Of a stretch of 64,000 bases of DNA, positions 51,572 through 60,127 are shown piece after piece. The notes under the pieces were generated by a model that saw only the letters and a program-made list of their open reading frames with translations, was not told the DNA's origin and did not search any database. Within the stretch, counting starts at the first letter, position 1. Each line of letters starts with the position of its first letter. The translations under genes and the position numbers were made by a program. This stretch comes from Thermoactinomyces intermedius (GTDB taxonomy: Bacteria; Bacillota; Bacilli; Thermoactinomycetales; Thermoactinomycetaceae): assembly GCF_016055025.1 (NCBI RefSeq), contig NZ_JAECVW010000008.1. One strand, given 5' to 3'.

Positions 51572-52861
51572 ATGATGACTGTGTTTGAAACATTGAAACA
51601 TGGAGCATGGATTGAAAAAAAAGTCCAAACTGCAGAGGAAAAAATTGAACCGGTGCTTAAAAAGATCGGTCAAAATGCCGATTTTATGCAGTGGAAGGTG
51701 CTGGAAGCCTTCCGGGAAATGAAAGTGAGTGAAATTCACCTTCATTCTTCAACCGGTTACGGGTATGATGATCTGGGCAGAGAAACGTTCGAAGCGGTAT
51801 TTGCGCGGGTCTTCGGTGCAGAAAAAGCTTTGGTCCGTCCGAACATCATTTCCGGCACCCATGCCATTGCCGCTTGTTTGTACGGGGTGTTGCGTCCGGG
51901 GGACGAGCTGATCTATTTGACGGGCCGTCCTTATGACACGCTGCATCAAGTGATCGGTTCATATCAAGACGGTTCCGGTTCACTCAGGGATTACGGCATT
52001 GAATATCGGGAGATCCCGCTGGCAGAAGGACAACGGATTGATTGGGACACCTTTCGTGAAGCGGTCAGCCCGAAAACCAAGATGGTTGCCATCCAGCGAT
52101 CCCGGGGTTATGCCGACCGTCCGTCTTTTTCCATCCGGGAGATTGAAACGATGATCCGGAAAATCCGGGAAATCTGCCCGCAGGCGGTTGTTTTTGTGGA
52201 CAATTGTTACGGTGAGTTTGTTGAGTCCAAAGAACCGACTGCAGTGGGAGCGGATCTGATCGCCGGGTCTTTGATCAAAAATCCGGGCGGAGGGATAGCG
52301 AAGTCCGGGGGATACATCGCCGGAGCGGAAAAGTGGGTGGAACGAGCCGGATCCCGGCTGGTGGCACCCGGCATCGGAACCGAAGGGGGAGCCACCCACG
52401 GCTATATGCACGATTATTATCAAGGATTGTTTTTGGCTCCGCACGTGGTTGCCGAAGCATTGAAAGGAGCCGTTTTTGCCGCGGCATTTTTGGAGGAAGC
52501 CGGTTTTCAAACCACGCCGGGATGGGAAGAGCCGCGCACGGATATCATTCAGCAAGTGTATCTGGGAACGCCGGAGTTACTGGTGGCTTTTTGCCAGGGG
52601 ATTCAATCGGCATCGCCCGTTGATGCGCATATTTTGCCGGTGCCTTCGCCAATGCCCGGCTATGAGGACGAAGTGGTCATGGCGGCCGGAACGTTTGTGC
52701 AAGGTGCCAGCATTGAGCTGTCGGCGGATGGGCCCCTCCGTGCACCATACATTGCTTACATGCAGGGAGGACTCACCTATTCGCATGTGAAGATCGGCAT
52801 GGCCAAAGCCATGGATTTCATATTGGAAACCGGACAGATAGACGGAACACTGCAGGTGTGA
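51572..52861 (+). CDS. ynbB: YnbB, PLP-dependent protein (methionine gamma-lyase/aluminium-resistance family)
   Basis: A 429-residue fold-type I PLP enzyme. The cofactor Lys is in AGSLIKNPGGG; VVFVDNCYGEFVE and RPNIISGTHAIA are family marks. It belongs to the group called aluminium-resistance protein or methionine gamma-lyase-like; the reaction is not established. The place between hflX and glnR matches B. subtilis. The ribosome site is weak, so ATG 51572, ATG 51575 or GTG 51581 could be the start. Confidence 0.9.
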   Translation: MMTVFETLKHGAWIEKKVQTAEEKIEPVLKKIGQNADFMQWKVLEAFREMKVSEIHLHSSTGYGYDDLGRETFEAVFARVFGAEKALVRPNIISGTHAIAACLYGVLRPGDELIYLTGRPYDTLHQVIGSYQDGSGSLRDYGIEYREIPLAEGQRIDWDTFREAVSPKTKMVAIQRSRGYADRPSFSIREIETMIRKIREICPQAVVFVDNCYGEFVESKEPTAVGADLIAGSLIKNPGGGIAKSGGYIAGAEKWVERAGSRLVAPGIGTEGGATHGYMHDYYQGLFLAPHVVAEALKGAVFAAAFLEEAGFQTTPGWEEPRTDIIQQVYLGTPELLVAFCQGIQSASPVDAHILPVPSPMPGYEDEVVMAAGTFVQGASIELSADGPLRAPYIAYMQGGLTYSHVKIGMAKAMDFILETGQIDGTLQV

Positions 52862-52877
52862 AGGGAGAGCTTGTTAT

Positions 52878-53357
52878 ATGGACATGCTTTGGTGGGCAAT
52901 TATTATTTTGCTCTTTATTCTTGCTTATGTCGGTCTGGTTGCCCCCGCTTTGCCGGATGCCCCGCTGATGATTGCAGGGTTTGCGGTTTATCACTTTTTG
53001 ATCGATTCCGAACCGTTGGGGTTCGGGTTTTGGATTACCACTTTGATCCTCGCCATCTTGCTGATTCTGGTTGATTATTTTTCCAGCAGTGTGGCGGTGA
53101 AAAAATACGGCGGCAACGCGGCTTCCGTCACCGCCGCGATTGTGGGGGTCGTTCTTTTCCCGTTTATCATGGGGCCTGTCGGCGTGATTGTCGGACCTTT
53201 TTTGTGTGTGTTTGTACTAGAATTGCTGTTTAAAAAATCTTTTTCCAAAGCACTCCAAATCGCCTATGGAACCTTGGTCGGTTTTTTGGGCGGGATTTTG
53301 ACAAAGTTGATTGTCATGACCGGATTGATGATCTGGTTTTTGGTGTTGGTGTTTTGA
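52878..53357 (+). CDS. DUF456 membrane protein
   Basis: A 159-residue hydrophobic protein with about four or five membrane segments and the Gly-rich GPVGVIVGPFLCVFVLELL typical of DUF456. Function unknown. The start follows AAGGGAGAG. It ends the hflX-ynbB unit and is followed by a terminator. Confidence 0.88.
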   Translation: MDMLWWAIIILLFILAYVGLVAPALPDAPLMIAGFAVYHFLIDSEPLGFGFWITTLILAILLILVDYFSSSVAVKKYGGNAASVTAAIVGVVLFPFIMGPVGVIVGPFLCVFVLELLFKKSFSKALQIAYGTLVGFLGGILTKLIVMTGLMIWFLVLVF

Positions 53358-53360
53358 TGA

Positions 53361-53395
53361 AAAATCGTTCTTCCTCCGGGGAGAACGATTTTTTT
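53361..53395 (+). terminator. Terminator after DUF456 gene
   Basis: The hairpin AAAATCGTTCT/AGAACGATTTT with a 10-base loop is followed by further T's. Confidence 0.9.
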
Positions 53396-53413
53396 ATACC
53401 TGCCTGAAAACCA

Positions 53414-53430
53414 TGTAAGAAAAACTGACA
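53414..53430. promoter_or_regulatory. GlnR operator
   Basis: TGTAA-N7-TGACA matches the GlnR/TnrA consensus TGTnA-N7-TnACA exactly. It lies just upstream of the glnR promoter, fitting autoregulation of glnRA. Confidence 0.85.
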
Positions 53431-53434
53431 TGTA

Positions 53435-53463
53435 TTGACTAAAAAAGCTGACGTGAATAAAAT
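53435..53463 (+). promoter_or_regulatory. Promoter of glnRA
   Basis: TTGACT (53435-53440), a 17-base spacer and TAAAAT (53458-53463). The start lies about 40 bases before the glnR coding region. Confidence 0.75.
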
Positions 53464-53507
53464 AGGATTATGAGGTAACAATCCCGAGAATGAAGGGAGC
53501 GTTTCCC

Positions 53508-53912
53508 ATGGATTTTCGTGATGAAAAAAGACGGAACATGCCGCTTTTTTCGATGGGGATCGTGACGAAACTGACGGAGCTGAGTCCGAGACAAATCCGT
53601 TATTACGAGCAACAAGGATTGATCCGTCCCCAGAGAACCAAAGGGAACCAACGATTGTTTTCTTTCAATGATGTTGATCGGTTGTTGCAAATCAAGTCTT
53701 ATCTGGAAAAAGGGGTCAACATCGCGGGAATCCGGGAACTCTTCAGTCAGTCTGAACGGGTTCAGGAAGCGGAGAAAGAAGCGCGTAAGGCAAGAAAAGA
53801 GCTGTCGGAAAAAGAATTGAGACGCCTCTTGAAAAGACAGATCATCGAACCCGGGCGTCCCGGGCGTTTCCTGCTTAATCACGGGGAGCTGAGCCGTTTT
53901 TTCCGACATTGA
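53508..53912 (+). CDS. glnR: Nitrogen regulator GlnR (MerR family)
   Basis: A 134-residue MerR-type repressor. The winged HTH shows TELSPRQIRYYEQQGLI and QRLFSFNDVDRLLQIKSYL. The short C-terminal tail is where GlnR senses feedback-inhibited glutamine synthetase. ATG at 53508 lies eight bases after AAGGGAG. A GlnR box lies upstream and glnA downstream. Confidence 0.95.
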   Translation: MDFRDEKRRNMPLFSMGIVTKLTELSPRQIRYYEQQGLIRPQRTKGNQRLFSFNDVDRLLQIKSYLEKGVNIAGIRELFSQSERVQEAEKEARKARKELSEKELRRLLKRQIIEPGRPGRFLLNHGELSRFFRH

Positions 53913-53939
53913 ACAATTTCTCAGAAGGGAGAATAAACT

Positions 53940-55280
53940 GTGGCGAAGCATACCAAAGAAGACATTATGCAAATTGTTGAGAAGGAAAATGTCGCTTACA
54001 TCCGTCTGATTTTTACCGACTTGCAGGGAACCATTAAAAACGTGGAAATTCCCCGGAGCCAATTGGAAAAAGCATTGGACAACAAAATGATGTTTGACGG
54101 TTCCTCCATTGAAGGGTTTGTGCGAATTGAAGAGTCGGATATGCTGCTTTATCCGGATTTGGATTCATTCGTGATTTACCCGTGGGGAAATGATGTGAAC
54201 GGCAGCAAAGTGGCCGGAATCATGTGTGATATCTACAATCCGGACGGCACGCCTTTTGAAGGGGATCCCCGGGGTATCTTAAAGCGTGTTCTCAAAGAAG
54301 CCGAAGAAATGGGATTCACCTCTTTCAACGTGGGAACCGAACCGGAATTTTTCCTGTTTAAAACCGATGAAAACGGAGAGCCCACACTCAATTTGAATGA
54401 CAAAGGCGGATACTTCGATCTGGCTCCGGTGGATCTCGGGGAAAACTGCCGCCGCGATATCGTGTTGACGCTGGACAAAATGGGCTTTGAAGTCGAAGCT
54501 TCCCACCATGAAGTGGCACCCGGGCAGCATGAAATCGACTTCAAATATGCGGATGCGGTGACAACGGCCGACCATATCCAATCATTCAAACTGGTGGTCA
54601 AAAACGTGGCACGCCGCTACGGATTGCATGCGACTTTTATGCCCAAGCCGCTTTTTGGCGTCAATGGTTCCGGTATGCACTGCCATATGTCGCTGTTTCG
54701 CGGCAAGGAAAATGTCTTTTATGATCCTTCCGATGAATTGGGCCTGAGTGAAACTGCCCGGCATTTCCTGGCGGGGATTTTAAAGCATGCCCGTGCATTT
54801 ACAGCGATCACCAACCCGATTGTCAACTCTTACAAACGACTGGTTCCGGGTTATGAAGCGCCTTGTTATGTCGCATGGTCGCCGAAAAACCGCAGTCCCT
54901 TGGTGCGGATTCCTTCTTCCCGCGGTCTGAGCACCCGCATTGAGGTTCGTTCCCCCGACCCTGCGGCTAATCCTTACCTGGCTTTGGCGGTGATGTTAAA
55001 AGCCGGGTTGGACGGAATCAAAAATCAGCTTCCGCTTCCGGAACAAACGGATCGGAACATTTATGTCATGGATGAACAAGAACGGCGTGAAGCCGGAATC
55101 GAAGATCTGCCGGCCAGCCTGAAAGAAGCCCTGATCGAATTGCAAAAAGATCCGGTCATGGTGGAAGCATTGGGCGAACACGCGCTTACGCACTTTTTGG
55201 AAGCCAAGGAAATTGAATGGGATATGTTCCGGACCAATGTCCATCCTTGGGAACGTGAACAATATATGCATTTGTATTGA
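53940..55280 (+). CDS. glnA: Glutamine synthetase, type I
   Basis: A 446-residue class I glutamine synthetase. Conserved regions include MFDGSSIEGFVRIEESDM, EFFLF, SHHEVAPGQHEIDFKYADA, NGSGMHCHMS and NRSPLVRIPSSRG. The length of about 445 and the absence of an adenylylation-type Tyr insert fit the feedback-regulated Bacillus enzyme. The start is GTG after AAGGGAG. It is cotranscribed with glnR. Confidence 0.98.
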   Translation: MAKHTKEDIMQIVEKENVAYIRLIFTDLQGTIKNVEIPRSQLEKALDNKMMFDGSSIEGFVRIEESDMLLYPDLDSFVIYPWGNDVNGSKVAGIMCDIYNPDGTPFEGDPRGILKRVLKEAEEMGFTSFNVGTEPEFFLFKTDENGEPTLNLNDKGGYFDLAPVDLGENCRRDIVLTLDKMGFEVEASHHEVAPGQHEIDFKYADAVTTADHIQSFKLVVKNVARRYGLHATFMPKPLFGVNGSGMHCHMSLFRGKENVFYDPSDELGLSETARHFLAGILKHARAFTAITNPIVNSYKRLVPGYEAPCYVAWSPKNRSPLVRIPSSRGLSTRIEVRSPDPAANPYLALAVMLKAGLDGIKNQLPLPEQTDRNIYVMDEQERREAGIEDLPASLKEALIELQKDPVMVEALGEHALTHFLEAKEIEWDMFRTNVHPWEREQYMHLY

Positions 55281-55285
55281 CCGAA

Positions 55286-55318
55286 TGCCCCCCGTGGTGG
55301 AACCCGGGGGCAACCCAT
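55286..55318 (+). terminator. Terminator after glnA
   Basis: The hairpin TGCCCCC/GGGGGCA is followed after a few bases by a T-rich stretch. Confidence 0.75.
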
Positions 55319-55346
55319 TTTTCTTTATTTTCTGAATAGAATGTCT

Positions 55347-55352
55347 TATAAT
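55347..55352 (+). promoter_or_regulatory. -10 element of the secreted protein gene
   Basis: A perfect TATAAT lies 35 bases before the GTG start. The -35 region is AT-rich without a clear match. Confidence 0.4.
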
Positions 55353-55386
55353 GAGGGATGTATCCGGTAATGAAGGGAGCGGAACG

Positions 55387-55821
55387 GTGAACAAAATCAA
55401 AAATCTTCTGTTCTTGTCGTTGGCTTTGGCGTTGTGTCTGATCGGGGCACCGGTGGCGGCAAAAGCAGCCGGAAATCAGTCAGGAGTCCTGGCTTGCACT
55501 TTTCAAGGGACTTGGCTGGAAGATGCCAATTGCACTTCCAACCGGTCCACGGTGTACACCGTTGGAAACGGTGAGCTTCGCACAGGATACTACAATGGCG
55601 TTCAGTATGGATGGGGGAGATTGGAAGCAGGGGATTACGAATTGTTGCACTTCCAAGTGGATTTGGATGGCGACCGGGTTCCGGATGAATTTCAGGCAAC
55701 CAGTGGCGCCGGAAATTTCACATGGGCCTATCCGGCTTCCGCTAGTTCGGACAGAGCGTTCAGAGTTTGTGTCTACGATGAGGATTATCAGTTGGAAACC
55801 CGTTGTACCCCCTGGTGGTGA
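55387..55821 (+). CDS. Small secreted protein, unknown function
   Basis: A 144-residue precursor with a clear signal peptide (NKIKNLLFLSLALALCLIGA, cleavage likely after AKA). The mature part of about 115 residues has four Cys (LACTF, ANCTS, RVCVY, TRCTP), probably two disulfides, and an Asp-rich DLDGDRVPDEF that looks like a calcium-binding loop. It is rich in Gly, Tyr and Trp. I do not recognise the family. The start is GTG after AAGGGAG. It is a single-gene unit with its own -10 and terminator. Confidence 0.75.
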   Translation: MNKIKNLLFLSLALALCLIGAPVAAKAAGNQSGVLACTFQGTWLEDANCTSNRSTVYTVGNGELRTGYYNGVQYGWGRLEAGDYELLHFQVDLDGDRVPDEFQATSGAGNFTWAYPASASSDRAFRVCVYDEDYQLETRCTPWW

Positions 55822-55838
55822 TTTATTCGTTTTTTCAG

Positions 55839-55871
55839 GCACCTGTTTCACCCGCGGACAGGTGCTTTTTT
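55839..55871 (+). terminator. Terminator after the secreted protein gene
   Basis: The hairpin GCACCTGT/ACAGGTGC with an 11-base loop is followed by six T's. Confidence 0.9.
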
Positions 55872-55909
55872 GTCGGCTTCTTGCCAAAAACGGCGGGGGG
55901 ACAGGCTTG

Positions 55910-55918
55910 TGCTATAAT
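55910..55918 (+). promoter_or_regulatory. Extended -10 promoter of the RpiR-type regulator gene
   Basis: TGC then a perfect TATAAT forms an extended -10 about 46 bases before the start codon. Confidence 0.5.
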
Positions 55919-55963
55919 GAAATTTAAGCAACAAACCACCCGGATGAAGCGAGCTGAAAATCC

Positions 55964-56728
55964 TTGATCGATCTTCGTAAAATGTTTCATGGAAAAAATC
56001 TGACGGAATTGGATAAACAAATTTTGCAATACATCATCGAACATATTGACACGGTCTTGCAAATGGGTGTCCGCAAGGTGGCCAAAGCCAATTACACTTC
56101 GCCCGCCACGGTCATCCGTTTGTCCAAAAAGTTGGGCTACACCGGGTTTGTCGATATGTATTACCAACTTCTGCCACAAGTGAAAAAGATGGAAGTCCGG
56201 CCGGGCGGGAGGAGAAAGGATTTTCCGGAAATCCGTCCGCAAGATTTTTTTCAGTACAACACCATGGAGGATATTGAACGGTTTATCGACCGGGTGCTCC
56301 AATTGCGGAAAAAATTGATTTTTATTTATGCCACCGGATTTTCCGCGATTGCGGCGGAATATTTGTACAAAAAGCTGTTGGTGTTGGGAAAGAAGACGAT
56401 TATCGCCAGCGGGACGGACTCTGTCGGGGTGTTTGAAAACAATTTGGAAGACATCGGAGCGTTGGTGGCGATTTCCAAATCCGGCGAAACCCAGCTGGTG
56501 ATCGATAAACTGCAGGCGGCCAAAGAACATCAAATCTTTACCGTGTCGTTCACCAAAGAAACGGAGAACCGGGCAGCGGAACTTTCGGATCTCAATTTTA
56601 AAATCGTGGATAATTATGAGCTGGATGACCGGAATATGTTGCCAAACATCTTTTTTCCCCGGTTGCTGATGCTGTTTGAACTGATTTTCAAGGAGTATTT
56701 CGACCGGATGGCACCCAAAGACGGATGA
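55964..56728 (+). CDS. RpiR/MurR-family transcriptional regulator
   Basis: A 254-residue regulator. The N-terminal HTH (residues about 30-80) has MGVRKVAKANYTSPATVIRL; the C-terminal SIS sugar-phosphate domain has IYATGFSAIAAEYLYKKLL and AISKSGETQLVIDKLQ. It most likely controls the alpha-glucoside PTS and phospho-glucosidase genes next to it. The start TTG lacks a good ribosome site. I could not define an operator. Confidence 0.88.
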   Translation: MIDLRKMFHGKNLTELDKQILQYIIEHIDTVLQMGVRKVAKANYTSPATVIRLSKKLGYTGFVDMYYQLLPQVKKMEVRPGGRRKDFPEIRPQDFFQYNTMEDIERFIDRVLQLRKKLIFIYATGFSAIAAEYLYKKLLVLGKKTIIASGTDSVGVFENNLEDIGALVAISKSGETQLVIDKLQAAKEHQIFTVSFTKETENRAAELSDLNFKIVDNYELDDRNMLPNIFFPRLLMLFELIFKEYFDRMAPKDG

Positions 56729-56760
56729 AACGTGTTTCAATTTGTGAAACACGTTTTTTT
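56728..56760 (+). terminator. Terminator after the RpiR-type gene
   Basis: The hairpin AAACGTGTTTC/GAAACACGTTT with a 7-base loop is followed by T's. Confidence 0.85.
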
Positions 56761-56780
56761 CGTTTGCCAAAACATATACA

Positions 56781-56801
56781 AGGAAGCGCTTACGCTATAA
56801 A
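56781..56801. promoter_or_regulatory. cre site overlapping the PTS gene promoter
   Basis: AGGAAGCGCTTACG (56781-56794) matches the CcpA-binding cre core, though the outer bases deviate. TATAAA follows at 56796-56801. Binding of CcpA-HPr(Ser-P) would repress the alpha-glucoside genes when glucose is present. Confidence 0.65.
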
Positions 56802-56840
56802 CTGGAGTCAAGTCCGAACCACTGAACTGGAGGTGTCACC

Positions 56841-58442
56841 ATGAAGGCAAAGCTGATGGAAGCCATGCAGCGGTTTTCCAAAGCGATGTTTATCCCCGTC
56901 TTGATTCTGCCGATCGCGGGGATATTGATCGCACTTGGAAATTTGTTGACCAATCCCAAACTCTTGGAAACCGTTCCTTTGATGAACAACCCGGTGACAA
57001 CCGGATTTGGCTCCATATTGGCCGGATCCCTAGTTTCCATTCTGGGCAACCTGGGACTCATTTTCTGTGTGGGAATCACCGTCGGCCTGGCCCGGAAAGA
57101 AAAGCCGGTCGCAGGGTTCACCGCCTTGTTGGGGTATTTGGTTTTTGTTCATGCGATGAACAAGTTTATGGAATTGAGCGGCCGGCTGGTGGAGGCGGAA
57201 TCGCTGCAAGGAACGGGGCAAACCCTGGTTTTGGGCGTGCAAATTCTGGATATGGGTGTATTTTTGGGAATTATTCTCGGAATTGTAACCGCTTTTATTC
57301 ATAACCGGTGGATCGATACGGAATTCAAAGGCGCTTTTCAAATTTACGGCGGATCCCGTTTCGTCTTTATCCTCCTGATTCCGACGGTGGTGTTGTTGGC
57401 CGGTGTCTTGATGTACATCTGGCCTTTTTTCCAAAGCGGGATCCACAGTTTGGGGACGCTGATTCAACGGAGCGGGAGTTTTGGGATCTTTTTGTACGGG
57501 GCGTTGGAACGCCTGCTCATCCCGACCGGATTGCACCACTTGGTGTATACCCCGTTTTTGTACACTTCGCTGGGGGGAGTGGCCGAAGTCGGCGGGCAAA
57601 TTTACGAAGGAGCCCGGAACATTTATTATGCGGAGATTGCCAATCCGGGGGTTACCCGGCTTTCGGAGAGCGTGATCTGGGATGCGCGGGGCATTTCCAA
57701 GATGTTTGGGTTGATCGGGGCGTGCCTGGCGATGTACCACACGGCCAAGCCTGAAAACAAAGCCAAAGCCAAAGCCGTGTTGCTTCCGGCGGCGTTTACT
57801 TCCTTCATTGCCGGGGTGACCGAACCGATTGAATTTTCCTTTATGTTTGTGGCGCCGTTGTTGTTTGCGGTGCATGCCGTCTTTAGCGGGCTCAGCATGG
57901 TGGTTCTCAACCTGCTGGATGTGCGCGCCATCGGGCCCAACGGGATGATTGACTTTTTGCTTTACAACCTGCCGCTTGGCATTCAGAAAACCGGTTGGCC
58001 GTTGTATGTGTTGGTTGGACTGTTGTTCTTTGTCATTTATTACGTAGTTTTCCGTTTCCTGATTGTCAAATTTAATTTTCAAACGATCGGCCGGGAAGAA
58101 AAAGGACAGGAAGTCCGGTTGTATTCCAAAAAGGATTACCAGGAGAAAAAGAAGCGGAACCGGGAGGAAGGACAAGCATCCAAGGAGACATCTGATGTGG
58201 CCGGTGTCATTGTCCGGGCGCTTGGCGGGGCGGAAAACATCCAAACGGTGACCAATTGTTACACACGTCTCCGGTTGACATTGGTTCATCCGGAGAAGGT
58301 GGATGAAACGGTTTTGAAAAATGAAACCGGTGCCAGCGGAGTGATTATTCGCGACCAAAACGTGCAAGTGGTTTACGGATTGCAGGTGACAAACATCCGG
58401 AAAGCCGTGGACCGGTATTTGGGACGCGCCGGTCAAGAATGA
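56841..58442 (+). CDS. PTS alpha-glucoside permease EIICB
   Basis: A 533-residue PTS permease of the glucose superfamily, closest in character to alpha-glucoside/maltose EIICB. The EIIC part (residues 1 to about 425) has about ten membrane segments, GLHHLVYTPFLYTSLGG and the sugar-binding VTEPIEFSFMFVAPLL. The EIIB domain near the C-terminus has the phosphocysteine in TNCYTRLRL. No EIIA domain is attached, so a glucose EIIA must serve it. The gene overlaps the GH4 frame region closely, so they form an operon. Confidence 0.9.
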   Translation: MKAKLMEAMQRFSKAMFIPVLILPIAGILIALGNLLTNPKLLETVPLMNNPVTTGFGSILAGSLVSILGNLGLIFCVGITVGLARKEKPVAGFTALLGYLVFVHAMNKFMELSGRLVEAESLQGTGQTLVLGVQILDMGVFLGIILGIVTAFIHNRWIDTEFKGAFQIYGGSRFVFILLIPTVVLLAGVLMYIWPFFQSGIHSLGTLIQRSGSFGIFLYGALERLLIPTGLHHLVYTPFLYTSLGGVAEVGGQIYEGARNIYYAEIANPGVTRLSESVIWDARGISKMFGLIGACLAMYHTAKPENKAKAKAVLLPAAFTSFIAGVTEPIEFSFMFVAPLLFAVHAVFSGLSMVVLNLLDVRAIGPNGMIDFLLYNLPLGIQKTGWPLYVLVGLLFFVIYYVVFRFLIVKFNFQTIGREEKGQEVRLYSKKDYQEKKKRNREEGQASKETSDVAGVIVRALGGAENIQTVTNCYTRLRLTLVHPEKVDETVLKNETGASGVIIRDQNVQVVYGLQVTNIRKAVDRYLGRAGQE

Positions 58443-58465
58443 CTCACAGAAAGGAAGAGATGGTG

Positions 58466-59791
58466 ATGAAAAAGTTTTCCATTGTGATTGCAGGCGGAGG
58501 AAGCACTTATACACCGGGAATCGTCATGATGCTGTTGGATCATTTGGAAACGTTTCCGATTCGGAAATTGAAATTATACGATAACGACGAAAAGCGGCAA
58601 CACATGATCGGGGAAGCCTTGAAAATCGTGTTGAACGAACGTGCGCCGGAGATCGAGTACACTTACACCACCGATCCGGAAGAAGCATTCACGGACATCG
58701 ATTTCTGTTTTGCCCACATCCGGGTCGGGAAATATGAAATGCGCGAGCTGGATGAAAAAATTCCGCTCAAACACGGGGTGGTCGGCCAGGAAACGTGCGG
58801 TCCCGGAGGCATTGCTTATGGCATGCGCAGCATCGGACCGATGATTGAATTAATCGATTGGATGGAAAAATACTCCCCGGATGCATGGATGTTAAACTAT
58901 TCCAATCCGGCCGCCATCGTGGCCGAAGCCTGCCGGATTCTCCGCCCGAACGCCAAAGTGCTGAACATTTGCGACATGCCGGTGGGAACCCTCCGGAGAA
59001 TGTCCCAGATTATCGGCAAAACGCCGAAAGAGTTGGATGTTCGTTATTTCGGGTTGAATCACTTCGGTTGGTGGACCAGCGTCAAAGACAAGGAAGGCAA
59101 TGAATACCTGCCGCAAATCCGCGAATATGTGAAAGAAAACGGTTATTTGACCCAGATCGAAGTCGATACCCAGCACATGGATCCCAGCTGGCAAGAAACG
59201 CATAAAAAAGCAAAAGATTTGTTGGCGGTCGACCCGCGGTTTTTGCCCAACACGTATTTAAAATATTATTTCTATCCCGATGAAGTGGTTGAAAGCGCCA
59301 ACCCCAAATACACGCGAGCCAATGAAGTGATGGACGGAAGAGAGAAGAATGTCTTTTCCGCCGCCAGAGAAATAATTGAAAAAGGGACGGCGGAAGGAAG
59401 TGAATTTGCCATCGGCAGCCATGCAACCTTCATCGTCGATCTGGCCCGGGCCATTGCATTCAACACCCATGAGCGGATGATCATGATTGTCGAAAATAAC
59501 GGTTCCATTGCCAACTTTGATGATGATGCCATGGTTGAGGTCCCGTGCATTGTCGGCTCTGACGGCCCGGAACCGCTCAGTCAGGGGAAAATTCCCGAAT
59601 TCCAAAGAGCATTGATGCTTCAACAAGTTACCGTGGAAAAAATGGTGGTCCAAGCCTACATCGAAGGCAGTTACCAAAAGTTGTGGCAGGCGTTGATCCT
59701 GTCCAAAACCGTCCCCAGTGCCAAAGTGGCGAAAAAAGTGCTGGATGACCTGATGGAAGCCAACCGGGGATACTGGCCGGAATTAAAATAA
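58466..59791 (+). CDS. 6-phospho-alpha-glucosidase (GH4)
   Basis: A 441-residue glycoside hydrolase family 4 enzyme, which uses NAD and Mn for hydrolysis. The NAD loop is IAGGGSTYTPGI at the start; NYSNPAA, ICDMPVG and GLNHFGWW are family marks, with Cys and His ligands for the metal. It would cleave the phosphorylated disaccharide imported by the PTS upstream (for example maltose-6'-phosphate). ATG at 58466 matches the family start; the frame is open from 58439. Confidence 0.94.
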   Translation: MKKFSIVIAGGGSTYTPGIVMMLLDHLETFPIRKLKLYDNDEKRQHMIGEALKIVLNERAPEIEYTYTTDPEEAFTDIDFCFAHIRVGKYEMRELDEKIPLKHGVVGQETCGPGGIAYGMRSIGPMIELIDWMEKYSPDAWMLNYSNPAAIVAEACRILRPNAKVLNICDMPVGTLRRMSQIIGKTPKELDVRYFGLNHFGWWTSVKDKEGNEYLPQIREYVKENGYLTQIEVDTQHMDPSWQETHKKAKDLLAVDPRFLPNTYLKYYFYPDEVVESANPKYTRANEVMDGREKNVFSAAREIIEKGTAEGSEFAIGSHATFIVDLARAIAFNTHERMIMIVENNGSIANFDDDAMVEVPCIVGSDGPEPLSQGKIPEFQRALMLQQVTVEKMVVQAYIEGSYQKLWQALILSKTVPSAKVAKKVLDDLMEANRGYWPELK

Positions 59792-59811
59792 CGTTTGTGG
59801 CCCGGATTTTG

Positions 59812-59842
59812 GATCCAAGTCTTTTCAGGCTTGGATCTTTTG
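59812..59842 (+). terminator. Terminator after the GH4 gene
   Basis: The hairpin GATCCAAG/CTTGGATC with a 10-base loop is followed by TTTT. Confidence 0.8.
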
Positions 59843-60060
59843 GTTTGCTGTGGTTTTTGAAACAAATGCTGATGCTGTCGGAGAGGATGGAAATTTTCAA
59901 AGAGAGAACGGACGGATGCGACTGAAGCGTCCAATGTCCGTGTGCAAAACGCATTTCAGTTCGCCTGACATCACAAATCAGTTTGCAACACAAACAAACT
60001 TTAACCAGGATGATTCGCACCAAGCAAGGAATGAAGATGCAGGGGGATGCAGGCGCAAAG
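59843..60060. other. Noncoding stretch before the HAD phosphatase gene
   Basis: Short frames cross this region but none has a good ribosome site or recognisable product. It contains AGTTTGCAACACAAACAA (59980-59997), nearly identical to a sequence at 35841-35858. Confidence 0.4.
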
Positions 60061-60089
60061 TTGAGCAAACTGCCGGGGATGTGTATGAT
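60061..60089 (+). promoter_or_regulatory. Promoter of the HAD phosphatase gene
   Basis: TTGAGC (60061-60066), a 17-base spacer and TATGAT (60084-60089), about 40 bases before the start codon. Confidence 0.6.
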
Positions 60090-60127
60090 AGCATGTATGT
60101 ACCAACAGAATGAGAAAGGGGAGGGCC

